A program made the translations under genes and the position numbers. A stretch of 64,000 nucleotides of DNA from Selenomonadaceae bacterium (GTDB taxonomy: Bacteria > Bacillota > Negativicutes > Selenomonadales > Selenomonadaceae): positions 1 to 64,000 of the forward strand of contig JAFWFO010000015.1 in the NCBI GenBank assembly GCA_017515635.1, in the 5' to 3' direction. Shown here one piece after another: positions 1 to 8,710 of the stretch. The notes under the pieces were generated by a model. That model was not told where the DNA came from, ran no database searches, and worked only from the letters and a program-made list of their open reading frames with translations. Positions within the stretch are counted from its first letter, which is position 1. Each line of letters opens with the position of its first letter.

Positions 1-138
1 AAAAGATGGAAGGTTGAGAGAACGTTTGCATGGCTCAATCATTCACGCCGGCTTTCAAAAGATTACGAGCTTACTGTTTCTTCCGCTGAAACCTTGGTTA
101 AGATTTCTCATATTCACACTTTACTTAATCGTTTATGA
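1..138 (+). mobile_element. IS5-type transposase, C-terminal end (partial)
   Basis: Frame 1 is open from the first base to a TGA at 136-138 and encodes 45 residues containing [11 protein letters not shown] and later SKDYEL, the pattern at the C terminus of IS5-family (IS427-like) DDE transposases, where the E of the VERTF motif belongs to the catalytic region. The 5' part of the gene lies outside the window, so it cannot be said whether the element is intact. Its last bases overlap the end of the convergent protease frame, which places the IS boundary shortly after position 138. No terminal inverted repeat could be defined from one end alone. Confidence 0.8.
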
Positions 139-1910
139 ACATGCGTTCTAAGATTCAGCTCAAATGTACCGGTTTGCCGATTTTCGCTCACGTTGCTGTC
201 GCTACCAAGGAATAACGCGTTCATTTTTTCGGGGTCGTCATTGCGCGGTTCAATATAGATGCATTGATAACGGACGCCCGCAACGTTTTTTAACTCGTCT
301 TCGCTGAGTTCGACGCTTGCGATTTTCTTTTCTTCGTCAACATCAACCATCTTGTTTTTAAGCGCGCTAAGGTTGACGGATTTGCCCTGCATGTTTTTGT
401 AAAGGAAATCATAAAATTTGCCGGATGATTTAGGCACCAAATTTGAGTTGCCAAGGGATTTGTAGTATTCAATGCCGGCTCGGGTGTCTTCGCCGAACAA
501 ATCGAAAGGATAGTACGTCGACAACCCGCCGCCGCGATTGAGTGCATCGCCGCGTTTGTTGTAGACGACAGCGTTGTCGATTGCTTTAACGAGCGCATCG
601 CCGGCTTCTTTGAGTTCGGGGAAAGTTGCTCTCAGATTGTCGGCGAAATTTCTCAAGTCCACTAAACCGGCATTAATCTCGCTTGAAGGGTATCTTTCCG
701 CCACGCTCGCTGCATTCCGGAATTTTGCGAAAGTATAAAGCATGTCGGAAGGGTTTTGTTGAGCGACATTGAAAGCTTCTGCGCCGAAATTTTCGTAAGC
801 TGTTTTGAGCGCGATCATTTTGTTTTCGGAAAGGTCGACAACCGAAAATGTGAATAAATCGCTGGAATTGTTGGAAAACTCTTTATCTGTGACCTTGGAA
901 TCGTCCCATCGGGTGTTGCAGATAACTTTGCCGAGTTCTTTGCCGCGCATAAAAGGATTTTTCGAAAGTTCGTTCAGTAGATCGGTATAATTTAAACCGA
1001 CTTTGCCGTAAGTTGTTTCCTGCGAAGCAACCATGTAGTTGGCAACGTTTTCGAGAGCAACCGCCGTTTCGTAAGTTGACATAAGGCAGGCATCAAAAGC
1101 GACGACTTCAAACGGTTTCTCGTCGGGATTTGTCCAGCCGTTCCGAACCGTAGCGAAAGCGTCACGAACTTCTTTCAAGCTGAGCATGTTTTTGGTGTAC
1201 GCGTCGGAACAAATGACACCGTTTAATAGCGGGTGATTGATACTGCCTTGACCGTGATCGACGAAAATGAAAACTCTGCGGACGTTGCCGTCGGGATAAA
1301 GCGACTGTTCGAGTTTCTGTCCCGCCTGCAAAAAACTTATCAAGCCCGCCTGCGAGCCCATGTCGGTTGCACTGTCTTTGAGGCCGCTTATTGGCAGTTG
1401 TTCGCGTGCGTGCCAGTTGCGATGATACTTGTCGTAAACGTAGCGACCGATTTTGCCGTTGCTCATTAACGTGTTGGGTTGAAGAGGGTTTTTTAAATGC
1501 CACTGCAAGTAGAAGCCGTTTCCGTTGCCGATGAGATCGCCTTGTCCCAAACCCGTTTGAATTTTGGCGTTAAGATCGCGGAATTTCGGATGTCCCCAAA
1601 CGTAGGTGCCGCCAGCCTGCATGAAGATTTTCACATCGGGAGACAGATTCGCTGCTTCGACTTCGTTAATGCAACGAGTTGCGTCGCCAGGCATTTTGTC
1701 CGGGTCGGCAAGAATCAGCGCATTCGGATTGTTCGACATTAAATCGGTGCCAGAGCCGAACGCAATTCGGTTGGTCTCAATGTCGGTGCCGCAGACGTAC
1801 CAGTAGATAAGCCACTGGGTCGGCTTGGCGGCGTTGACCGTGAGCCCTGAGCAGAGCAATGCCGCGAAAGTTATCACGGCGACAATCGTTCGTTTGAACA
1901 TTTTCCTCAT
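114..1910 (-). CDS. clostripain-family (C11) secreted cysteine protease, 3' end truncated by an IS
   Basis: A 598-residue frame beginning with a Sec signal peptide (about residues 1-27, cut after VNA). The clostripain fold is recognised by the strand-His motif IFVDHGQG (His219) and the strand-Cys motif [10 protein letters not shown] (Cys275), the expected catalytic His/Cys dyad for peptidases that cleave after Arg or Lys. The start is ATG with a GAAGG Shine-Dalgarno. The C terminus looks foreign: after TGTFELNLR the frame runs about 25 nt into the transposase end and stops, whereas I expect family members to continue with a further beta domain. I infer that an IS insertion removed the native C terminus. 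It probably acts outside the cytoplasm; whether it remains active is unknown. Confidence 0.8.
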   Translation of the reverse strand: MRKMFKRTIVAVITFAALLCSGLTVNAAKPTQWLIYWYVCGTDIETNRIAFGSGTDLMSNNPNALILADPDKMPGDATRCINEVEAANLSPDVKIFMQAGGTYVWGHPKFRDLNAKIQTGLGQGDLIGNGNGFYLQWHLKNPLQPNTLMSNGKIGRYVYDKYHRNWHAREQLPISGLKDSATDMGSQAGLISFLQAGQKLEQSLYPDGNVRRVFIFVDHGQGSINHPLLNGVICSDAYTKNMLSLKEVRDAFATVRNGWTNPDEKPFEVVAFDACLMSTYETAVALENVANYMVASQETTYGKVGLNYTDLLNELSKNPFMRGKELGKVICNTRWDDSKVTDKEFSNNSSDLFTFSVVDLSENKMIALKTAYENFGAEAFNVAQQNPSDMLYTFAKFRNAASVAERYPSSEINAGLVDLRNFADNLRATFPELKEAGDALVKAIDNAVVYNKRGDALNRGGGLSTYYPFDLFGEDTRAGIEYYKSLGNSNLVPKSSGKFYDFLYKNMQGKSVNLSALKNKMVDVDEEKKIASVELSEDELKNVAGVRYQCIYIEPRNDDPEKMNALFLGSDSNVSENRQTGTFELNLRTHVHKRLSKV

Positions 1911-1947
1911 CTTCTAACCTTCGTAAAAATTTTTGTCGGGTTTGGGC

Positions 1948-1974
1948 ATTATAATAGTTGTTTTTTTTTGTCAA
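1948..1974 (-). promoter_or_regulatory. candidate promoter of the protease gene with an A-tract spacer
   Basis: On the minus strand TTGACA (1974-1969) is followed by TATAAT (1953-1948). The spacer is only 15 nt and includes most of a run of nine A residues. Both hexamers match the sigma-70/sigma-A consensus, but the spacing is 2 nt short. Adding one or two A residues would give 16-17 nt, so the tract could tune or switch expression. Confidence 0.5.
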
Positions 1975-2008
1975 TTACGGAGTCAAATTAATTTAACCTG
2001 AAAAAAAT

Positions 2009-2028
2009 CCCCGTTCAAACGAGCGGGG
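2009..2028 (-). terminator. intrinsic terminator after lepA, usable in both directions
   Basis: An 8-bp stem (CCCCGTTC pairing with GAGCGGGG, one G-U) closes an AAAC loop. The minus strand reads into a run of seven T after the stem, and the plus strand also has a T run, so it can end lepA transcripts and any plus-strand transcript. Confidence 0.8.
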
Positions 2029-2050
2029 AAATTTTTTTGCCGAAAATTTT

Positions 2051-3850
2051 TTACTCTTCGTCGCCGACGGTCAAAACCGCCATAAAAGCTTCTTGCGGGA
2101 GTTCGACGCTGCCGACAGCCTTCATGCGTTTTTTGCCGGCCTTTTGTTTTTCAAGCAATTTGCGCTTGCGCGACACGTCGCCGCCGTAACATTTCGCCAA
2201 AACATCTTTGCGGCGCGCTTTGACGGTTTCGCGGGCGATAATTCTGCCGCCGATTGCTGCTTGAACAGGAATATCAAAAAGTTGTTCGGGAATAAGTCTT
2301 TTCAACTTGAGCGCAAGAATTCTGCCGACTTTCGCGGCGCGTGAACGGTGGACGATTGAACTGAGCGCGTCAACCAAATCGCCGTTAAGCAAAATGTCCA
2401 ATTTAACCAAATCGCTCTGCTTGTAGTCCGAAAGTTCGTAATCCAAACTTGCATAACCCCGCGTCATCGACTTCAGCTTGTCGAAAAAGTCGTAAATAAT
2501 TTCGTTGAGCGGAATTTCGTAAACCAACATGACACGCGTCTTGTCGATATAATCCATGCTCTTGTACGTGCCGCGTTTGTCGCGACAAAGTTCCATGACG
2601 GCACCGATATAATCGCTCGGCACAATGACAGTCGCTTTAACCATCGGCTCTTCGACGAATTTAATTTCGGTCGTCGGCGGAAGTGCGGCGGGATTGTCAA
2701 TCGTGAAAACTTCGCCGTCGGTTTTGTGCACGCGATAGACGACACTGGGCGCGGTCGTGACGATTTTTAATTTGTATTCGCGCTCAAGACGTTCTTGGAT
2801 AACATCCATGTGCAAAAGTCCCAAAAATCCGCAACGAAAACCGAATCCCAACGCGGCGGAAGTTTCCGGCTCGTAGACAAGTGCGGCGTCATTGAGCTGA
2901 AGTTTTTCAAGCGCGTCTTTCAAGTTGTCGTAGTCGACGCTGTCCGTCGGATACAGTCCGCAAAAAACCATCGGCACGGGCGCACGATAACCCGCCAAAG
3001 CTTCCGCAGGTTTGGTTGACGTGGTAATTGTGTCGCCGACTCGAACGTCGCGCACGTCCTTTAAACTGCCGCAAATGTAACCGACTTCGCCCGCCGTCAA
3101 TTCGTCAAGTTCAGTCATTGCGGGGGCAAAAATTCCGATCTCGGTCGCCTCGAATTCTTTGCCCGTCGCCAAAAGTTTCAGCTTGTCGCCCTTGCGAACA
3201 CTGCCGCCAAAAATTCGCACGTGAGCAACCGCGCCTTTGTACGGGTCGAAATACGAATCGAAAATCAAAGCTTGCAACGGTTTGGACGCGTCACTTTCGG
3301 GCGGCGGGATTTTTTTTACAATCGCCTCCAAAATTTCTTCGACGCCTTCGCCGGTTTTCGCGGAACATTTAACGGCGTCGCTCGCGTCAAGTCCGACGGC
3401 CTCTTCAATTTCCGTACGAACGCGTTCAACGTCCGCGCTCGGCAAATCGATTTTGTTGATGACGGGAACAATCTCCAAGTCATTTTCCAGCGCAAGATAG
3501 ACATTCGACAGCGTTTGAGCTTCGACGCCTTGAGTCGCGTCCACGACAAGCAATGCGCCTTCGCACGCGGCAAGACTTCGCGAAACTTCATAAGTAAAGT
3601 CGACGTGACCGGGCGTGTCAATCAAATTCAGCTGATAAGTTTGTCCGTCGCGTGCCGTGTATTTGAGCCGAACGGTTTGTGCCTTGATTGTGATTCCGCG
3701 TTCGCGTTCAAGCTCCATGTTGTCCAAAAACTGTTCGCTCATTTCGCGCTTTTCGACGGTGCCCGTCAATTCAATCAACCTGTCCGCCAAAGTTGATTTG
3801 CCGTGGTCAATGTGCGCGATGATTGAAAAATTTCTTATTCGTTCGTTCAA
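2051..3850 (-). CDS. lepA: elongation factor 4 (LepA), ribosome back-translocating GTPase
   Basis: The 599-residue product has normal LepA length. It starts with the G1 motif AHIDHGKST (about residues 12-20), has the switch II motif DTPGH and the NKID motif of translational GTPases, and ends with the LepA-specific C-terminal domain. It binds 70S ribosomes and uses GTP to remodel stalled or mis-translocated complexes in the cytoplasm. The start is TTG at 3850-3848, supported by AAGGAGG ten bases upstream; no ATG is nearer. It lies 63 nt downstream of leuB, with a terminator hairpin between them, so it may have its own promoter there, though none is obvious. Confidence 0.97.
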   Translation of the reverse strand: MNERIRNFSIIAHIDHGKSTLADRLIELTGTVEKREMSEQFLDNMELERERGITIKAQTVRLKYTARDGQTYQLNLIDTPGHVDFTYEVSRSLAACEGALLVVDATQGVEAQTLSNVYLALENDLEIVPVINKIDLPSADVERVRTEIEEAVGLDASDAVKCSAKTGEGVEEILEAIVKKIPPPESDASKPLQALIFDSYFDPYKGAVAHVRIFGGSVRKGDKLKLLATGKEFEATEIGIFAPAMTELDELTAGEVGYICGSLKDVRDVRVGDTITTSTKPAEALAGYRAPVPMVFCGLYPTDSVDYDNLKDALEKLQLNDAALVYEPETSAALGFGFRCGFLGLLHMDVIQERLEREYKLKIVTTAPSVVYRVHKTDGEVFTIDNPAALPPTTEIKFVEEPMVKATVIVPSDYIGAVMELCRDKRGTYKSMDYIDKTRVMLVYEIPLNEIIYDFFDKLKSMTRGYASLDYELSDYKQSDLVKLDILLNGDLVDALSSIVHRSRAAKVGRILALKLKRLIPEQLFDIPVQAAIGGRIIARETVKARRKDVLAKCYGGDVSRKRKLLEKQKAGKKRMKAVGSVELPQEAFMAVLTVGDEE

Positions 3851-3878
3851 AAATTTTTTGCCTCCTTCGACAAAAAAG

Positions 3879-3899
3879 ACGCCGACGAATTGTCGACGC
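3879..3899 (-). terminator. intrinsic terminator between leuB and lepA
   Basis: Minus-strand hairpin with an 8-bp stem (two G-U pairs) and a five-base loop, followed by six T residues. It sits directly after the leuB stop and just before the lepA ribosome binding site. Confidence 0.65.
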
Positions 3900-3913
3900 C
3901 TGAAAGTTTCGGT

Positions 3914-4978
3914 TCAAATGTTTTTGATGATAATTTCGGTGACTTCGTCAGTGCCGACTTTTTTAAATCCGTCGGTGAAAATATCCGCCGTGCGCCAACC
4001 GTCCGCCAAAGTTTTTTCGACCGCAGTTTCAATCGCCCGCGCCGCGTCGTCCTGCTTGAGGCTGTAACGCAACAACATCGCCGCGCTAAGAATCGTGCCC
4101 ATCGGGTTCGCAATTCCTTTGCCGGCAATATCGGGCGCGCTACCGTGAATCGGCTCGTAAAGGCTGGTGAGTTCGCCGATTGACGCGCTGGGCATGAGAC
4201 CGATTGAGCCGCCGATAACCGACGCTTCGTCGCTCAAAATGTCGCCGAAAATATTATTCGTGACAATAACGTCAAACTGTTTCGGGTTCAGCACGAGTTG
4301 CATTGCCGCGTTGTCAACGTAAAGGTGATTTAATTCAACGTCGGGGAAATCTTTCGCCACGTCGTTGACAACTTTTCGCCAAAGACGACTTGCCGCCAAA
4401 ACGTTGGCTTTGTCGACGGAAGTAACTTTGCCGCGACGAAGTTTCGCCGTCTCGAACGCAAGCTTTGTGATTCGTTCAATTTCGGGCACGGAATAAATTT
4501 CGGTGTCCCATGCCTGTTCGACGCCGTCTTTCGTCTCCGATTCGCAACGGGGACCGAAATAAATTCCGCCGACAAGTTCGCGCACAATCAGCAAATCCGA
4601 GCCGTCGACAAGTTCTTTTTTCAGCGGCGAAGAATTAATCAGTTCGGGATAAACTTTCGTCGGGCGCAGGTTCGCGAACAAGCCCAAACCTTTACGCAAG
4701 CCGAAGATAGCTTTTTCGGGGCGCAGGTGCACGGGGAGCGAATCCCACTTTTTGCCGCCGACCGCGCCGAATAAAACGCCGTCAGCTTTTTTGCACGCGT
4801 CAAGAGCTTCGTCGGTCAAAGGCGTGCCAAATTTTTCGTAGCTTGTGCCGCCGGCGTCGCGATAATCGTACTCCAAACCGATTTTAAATTTTTCGTCGAC
4901 CTTGCGAAGAACTTCGACGGCGGACGCGGTAATTTCCTGCCCGATACCGTCGCCGGGGATGACAATAATTTTTTTCAT
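3914..4978 (-). CDS. leuB: 3-isopropylmalate dehydrogenase
   Basis: The 354-residue protein belongs to the beta-decarboxylating dehydrogenase family (IPMDH/ICDH). It catalyses NAD-dependent oxidation and decarboxylation of 3-isopropylmalate in leucine synthesis. Visible landmarks are IPGDGIGQE at residues 7-15, a substrate loop containing ELVGGIYFG, and the signature NIFGDILSDE with the conserved metal-binding aspartates, followed by EPIHGSAPDIAG. The length is standard. The start is ATG with AAGGAG eight bases upstream. No other leu gene is nearby; the upstream neighbour is nifJ, separated by a hairpin repeat, so leuB may be read from nifJ or separately. Confidence 0.96.
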   Translation of the reverse strand: MKKIIVIPGDGIGQEITASAVEVLRKVDEKFKIGLEYDYRDAGGTSYEKFGTPLTDEALDACKKADGVLFGAVGGKKWDSLPVHLRPEKAIFGLRKGLGLFANLRPTKVYPELINSSPLKKELVDGSDLLIVRELVGGIYFGPRCESETKDGVEQAWDTEIYSVPEIERITKLAFETAKLRRGKVTSVDKANVLAASRLWRKVVNDVAKDFPDVELNHLYVDNAAMQLVLNPKQFDVIVTNNIFGDILSDEASVIGGSIGLMPSASIGELTSLYEPIHGSAPDIAGKGIANPMGTILSAAMLLRYSLKQDDAARAIETAVEKTLADGWRTADIFTDGFKKVGTDEVTEIIIKNI

Positions 4979-4998
4979 TGAAGTTGCTCCTTTGTCGG

Positions 4999-5075
4999 AG
5001 CTTTAAGCTTTGAGCTTTGAGCTTTGAGGAAAATCGGCATCACACCTTAAAGCTTAAAGCTTACAGCTAAAAGCT
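4999..5075. repeat. AGCTTTN heptamer inverted repeat, copy 1
   Basis: Two arms of about 30 nt, each made of tandem AGCTTTN-like heptamers, face each other across a 16-nt loop. The left arm reads AGCTTTA, AGCTTTG, AGCTTTG, AGCTTTG, and the right arm is its approximate reverse complement. It fills the nifJ-leuB gap. Related copies lie at 23380-23459 and 48455-48536, also between co-directional genes. Confidence 0.8.
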
Positions 5076-5079
5076 AAAA

Positions 5080-8000
5080 TCACTTGCCCGCGAGAATTTT
5101 ATAACCCGCAATGCGTTCCTCAGCGTCGTGCTGAGTTTTCTCGAACAATTCCTGCGCGGTGTCGGGGAAATTTCTTTTCAGCGACGAATAACGAACTTCG
5201 CCCATCAAAAATTCTTGGAACTTGCTGAAGTCGGGGTCTTTGCTGTCGAGCGTGAACGGATTTTTGCCCGTGCCGACGAGTTGCGGATTGTAACGCCAAT
5301 TCGCCCAATAGCCGCACTGCACGGCGAGTTTGCCTTCAAGTTGCGAAGAACCCATGCCCTTGCGAATGCCGTGGTTAATGCACGGAGCATAAGCGACAAT
5401 CAGCGACGGGCCGGGATAAGCTTCCGCCTCGGTAATCGCCTTGAGCAGTTGATTTTGGTCGGCCCCCATTGAAACTTGCGCGACGTAAACATAACCGTAG
5501 CTCATCGCCATTTTGCCGAGATCTTTTTTCTTCGTGCGTTTGCCGGTCGCCGCGAATTGAGCAATCGCCGCCGCCGGAGTTGCTTTGGACGCTTGGCCGC
5601 CCGTGTTGGAATAAACTTCCGTGTCGAAGACGAAAATATTAATGTCTTCGCCACTCGCCAAAACGTGGTCAACACCGCCGTAGCCGATGTCGTAAGCCCA
5701 ACCGTCGCCGCCGAGAATCCATTGCGAACGTTTGACGAAGAAGTCGCGGTTGTCATAAATTTTGTTGAGCAATTCATTATCGCCCTTTTGAGCTTCAAGC
5801 AACGCCGTCAATTTATCTGCACGTTCGCGGGTGTTTTCGCTGACGTTGAGATTTTCTTTCCAATCGGCAAGCGCGGCTTTAAGTTCGTCGGAAATATTTT
5901 CGGACAAAGCTTTTTCAACGTCCGAGGCAAGCGATTCGCGAACGGCCTTGACGCCGAGGAACATGCCCAAACCAAATTCGGCGTTATCCTCGAACAGAGA
6001 ATTTCCCCACGCGGGGCCTCTGCCGAAACTGTTCGTTGTGTAAGGCATTGCGGGAGCGGACGCGCCCCAAATCGACGAACAACCCGTTGCGTTGGCAATC
6101 ATCATGCGATCGCCGAAAAGTTGCGTCAAAAGTTTCGCGTAAGGAGTTTCGCCGCAACCCGCGCAAGCACCGCTGAACTCGAACAACGGCTGTTCAAACT
6201 GACTGCCGATAACTGTCGTCTTTTTCGTCGGATTGACTTTGGGCGCAACTTTCTTCGCGTCGACGCCGAAATCGAAATATTTCTGACGAGCCATCGCCTC
6301 ATCGTTGAACTTAACCATCGTCAAAGCCTGTTTCGGGCAAACCTGCGCACAGTTGCCGCAACCGAGACAGTCATAAGTTGACACGGCGATTGTAAGATTG
6401 TACGCGCCGCGAGAAATTTTCGACGGGATACTTTCCATGCCTTCGGGCGCGTTGGCAAGTTCTTCGTTGGTGGTGAGCACGGGACGAATTGCGGCGTGCG
6501 GGCACACGAACGAACATTGATTGCAACCGATGCATTTGGTTTTGTCCCACGCGGGAACTTTCATTGCCGTGCCGCGTTTTTCGTAAGCCGAGCCGCCGAC
6601 GGGGAATGTGCCGTCCGCAAGTTGCATAAATTTGCTGACAGCAAGTCCGTCGCCTTCCTGACGATTCATGACGTTTTGAAGTTCGGTGACGAATTCGGGC
6701 GGGTCAACTTGTTTCAAGTTGCGATTCATGCTGGTATCGTCAATGTCCCACGTGCTGATGTCGACTTTGTGCAACGCGATAATGCCTTGGTCAATCGCGC
6801 CGCAGTTCATGTCGACGATATTTTGTCCCTTCGAGCCGTAAGATTTTTCAACGGCGTCTTTGAGGTATTTGACAGCTTCGTCAATCGGAATGATGTTCGC
6901 AAGTTTGAAGAACGCCGCCTGCATAACCATGTTGAAACGTCCGCCCAAACCGAGTTCGCCCGCGATTTTCACGGCGTTGACGGTGTAGACGTTAATTTTG
7001 TTGTCGACAATGTAGCGTTTCATTGACGGCTTAAGTTTCTTGCCGAGTTTTTCGTCGCTCCAGTCGGTATTCAAAAGGAACGTGCCGCCGCGTTTCATGC
7101 CCGCGATAAGGTTGTAATGGTGCACGTAACTTTTCTGCGAGCAGGAAACGAAATCGGGCTTGTTGATAAGATACGGCGAAGTTATCGGTTTTTCGCCGAA
7201 ACGCAAATGGCTCATTGTGATGCCGCCGGATTTTTTCGAGTCGTAAGCGAAATAAGCCTGCGCGTAAAGATTCGTGTTGTCGCCGATAATTTTAATCGCG
7301 GATTTGTTCGCGCCGACAGTGCCGTCCGAGCCGAGTCCCCAGAATTTGCAAGCGGTCGTACCTTCGGGCGTAAAGTCCACGTCGTGATATTCGGCAGTCA
7401 AAGATTTATTCGACACGTCGTCATTGATACCGATTGTGAAGCCGTTGAGCGGCGAATCTTTTTTGAGTTCGTCGAAGATCGCAAGCATTTGATCTGGCGT
7501 GGTGTCTTTGCCGCCGAGTCCGAAACGTCCGCCGATAATAACGGGGTTGATGTCCGCGTCGTAGAAGGCAGATTTAACGTCGAGATACAACGGCTCACCG
7601 ACTGCGCCTGATTCTTTGGTACGGTCGAGAACGGCAATTTTCTTGACGGTTTTCGGAATTGCGTTGAGGAAATGTTTCACGCTGAACGGGCGGAACAAGT
7701 GCACGCTGACGACGCCGACTTTTTCGCCGCGAGCGTTGAGGTAAGCCGCCGCCTCTTCGGCAGTCTGGCAACCGGAACCGATAGCGATAATGATTCGTTC
7801 CGCGTCGGGTGCGCCGAAATAATCGAAGATATGATGTTCGCGTCCCGTGATTTTCGCCACGTCCGCCATAATTTCTTCAACCAAGTCGGGCAGGTTTTCA
7901 TAAGTGTTGTTGACAGTTTCGCGAATCTGGAAGTAAACGTCGGGATTGGTTGCCGTGCCGCGCATGACGGGATGATCCGGATTTAATGCACTGCGACGGA

Positions 8001-8607
8001 ATTTGTTGACTGCGTCGAAGTCCAAAATTTTCGCAAGGTCGGCGTAGTCAATCATTTCGATTTTCTGAATTTCATGCGACGTGCGGAATCCGTCAAAGAA
8101 ATTTATAAACGGAATGCGTCCTTTAATCGCCGCAAGATGAGCCACTGCCGACAAGTCCATAACTTCCTGCACGCTCGATTCGGCGAACATTGCGCAACCG
8201 GTTTGACGCGCCGCCATAACGTCTTGATGGTCGCCGAAAATGTTCAGCGTTGACGTTGCCAATGCGCGTGCCGACACGTGAAAAACGCCGGGGAGTTGTT
8301 CGCCCGCGATTTTGTACAGGTTGGGAATCATCAGCAGGAAACCCTGCGACGCCGTATAAGTTGTCGTCAATGCGCCCGCCTGAAGTGAGCCGTGAACTGT
8401 GCCCGCCGCGCCCGCTTCGGATTGCATTTCAACCAAACGAACTTTTTGCCCGAAAATATTTTTGACGCCTTTCGCCGCCATAACGTCCACATCTTCAGCC
8501 ATCGGCGACGACGGTGTTATCGGATAAATCGCGGCCACGTCCGTAAACGCGTAAGAAATATACGCGGCAGCCTGGTTGCCGTCCATCGTCTTCATTTTTT
8601 TGCCCAT
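5080..8607 (-). CDS. nifJ: pyruvate:ferredoxin (flavodoxin) oxidoreductase
   Basis: A single-chain PFOR of 1175 residues, the usual size for the fused homodimeric type. It converts pyruvate plus CoA to acetyl-CoA, CO2 and reduced ferredoxin. The N-terminal TPP-pyrimidine domain begins KMKTMDGNQAAA and contains YPITPSSPM. A ferredoxin domain has two CxxCxxCxxxCP clusters (CIGCNQCSFVCP and CLGCGNCAQVCP). The C-terminal TPP-diphosphate domain has GDGWAYDIGYGG and the Mg loop near TEVYSNTGGQ. The frame is open eight codons further to a TTG, but that codon overlaps the GAGAGGAG ribosome binding site, so I chose the ATG at 8607. Confidence 0.95.
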   Translation of the reverse strand: MGKKMKTMDGNQAAAYISYAFTDVAAIYPITPSSPMAEDVDVMAAKGVKNIFGQKVRLVEMQSEAGAAGTVHGSLQAGALTTTYTASQGFLLMIPNLYKIAGEQLPGVFHVSARALATSTLNIFGDHQDVMAARQTGCAMFAESSVQEVMDLSAVAHLAAIKGRIPFINFFDGFRTSHEIQKIEMIDYADLAKILDFDAVNKFRRSALNPDHPVMRGTATNPDVYFQIRETVNNTYENLPDLVEEIMADVAKITGREHHIFDYFGAPDAERIIIAIGSGCQTAEEAAAYLNARGEKVGVVSVHLFRPFSVKHFLNAIPKTVKKIAVLDRTKESGAVGEPLYLDVKSAFYDADINPVIIGGRFGLGGKDTTPDQMLAIFDELKKDSPLNGFTIGINDDVSNKSLTAEYHDVDFTPEGTTACKFWGLGSDGTVGANKSAIKIIGDNTNLYAQAYFAYDSKKSGGITMSHLRFGEKPITSPYLINKPDFVSCSQKSYVHHYNLIAGMKRGGTFLLNTDWSDEKLGKKLKPSMKRYIVDNKINVYTVNAVKIAGELGLGGRFNMVMQAAFFKLANIIPIDEAVKYLKDAVEKSYGSKGQNIVDMNCGAIDQGIIALHKVDISTWDIDDTSMNRNLKQVDPPEFVTELQNVMNRQEGDGLAVSKFMQLADGTFPVGGSAYEKRGTAMKVPAWDKTKCIGCNQCSFVCPHAAIRPVLTTNEELANAPEGMESIPSKISRGAYNLTIAVSTYDCLGCGNCAQVCPKQALTMVKFNDEAMARQKYFDFGVDAKKVAPKVNPTKKTTVIGSQFEQPLFEFSGACAGCGETPYAKLLTQLFGDRMMIANATGCSSIWGASAPAMPYTTNSFGRGPAWGNSLFEDNAEFGLGMFLGVKAVRESLASDVEKALSENISDELKAALADWKENLNVSENTRERADKLTALLEAQKGDNELLNKIYDNRDFFVKRSQWILGGDGWAYDIGYGGVDHVLASGEDINIFVFDTEVYSNTGGQASKATPAAAIAQFAATGKRTKKKDLGKMAMSYGYVYVAQVSMGADQNQLLKAITEAEAYPGPSLIVAYAPCINHGIRKGMGSSQLEGKLAVQCGYWANWRYNPQLVGTGKNPFTLDSKDPDFSKFQEFLMGEVRYSSLKRNFPDTAQELFEKTQHDAEERIAGYKILAGK

Positions 8608-8656
8608 AAACTCTCGAAAGTCTCCTCTCAAACATTGGAAAAATAATTTGCGGCGA

Positions 8657-8685
8657 ATTATATCACGCGGCTATAGAAAAGTAAA
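8657..8685 (-). promoter_or_regulatory. candidate nifJ promoter
   Basis: Minus strand TTTACT (8685-8680), 17-nt spacer, TATAAT (8662-8657), about 50 nt upstream of the nifJ start. The -10 box is perfect and the -35 box is weak. Confidence 0.55.
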
Positions 8686-8710
8686 CTGCGGCGCAACGTT
8701 CGGAATTTTT

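Noticed and set aside
4999..5075. Possible CRISPR repeat in the AGCTTTN arrays
   Set aside because: Units are 7 bp with no spacers, and the second half is the reverse complement of the first, so these are hairpins, not CRISPR.
5476..6381. A 301-codon plus-strand frame opposite nifJ
   Set aside because: It is a mirror of nifJ coding sequence, without a start signal or recognisable motifs. The same applies to long opposite-strand frames at 34411-35382, 35506-36579, 36646-37554 and 54157-55056.
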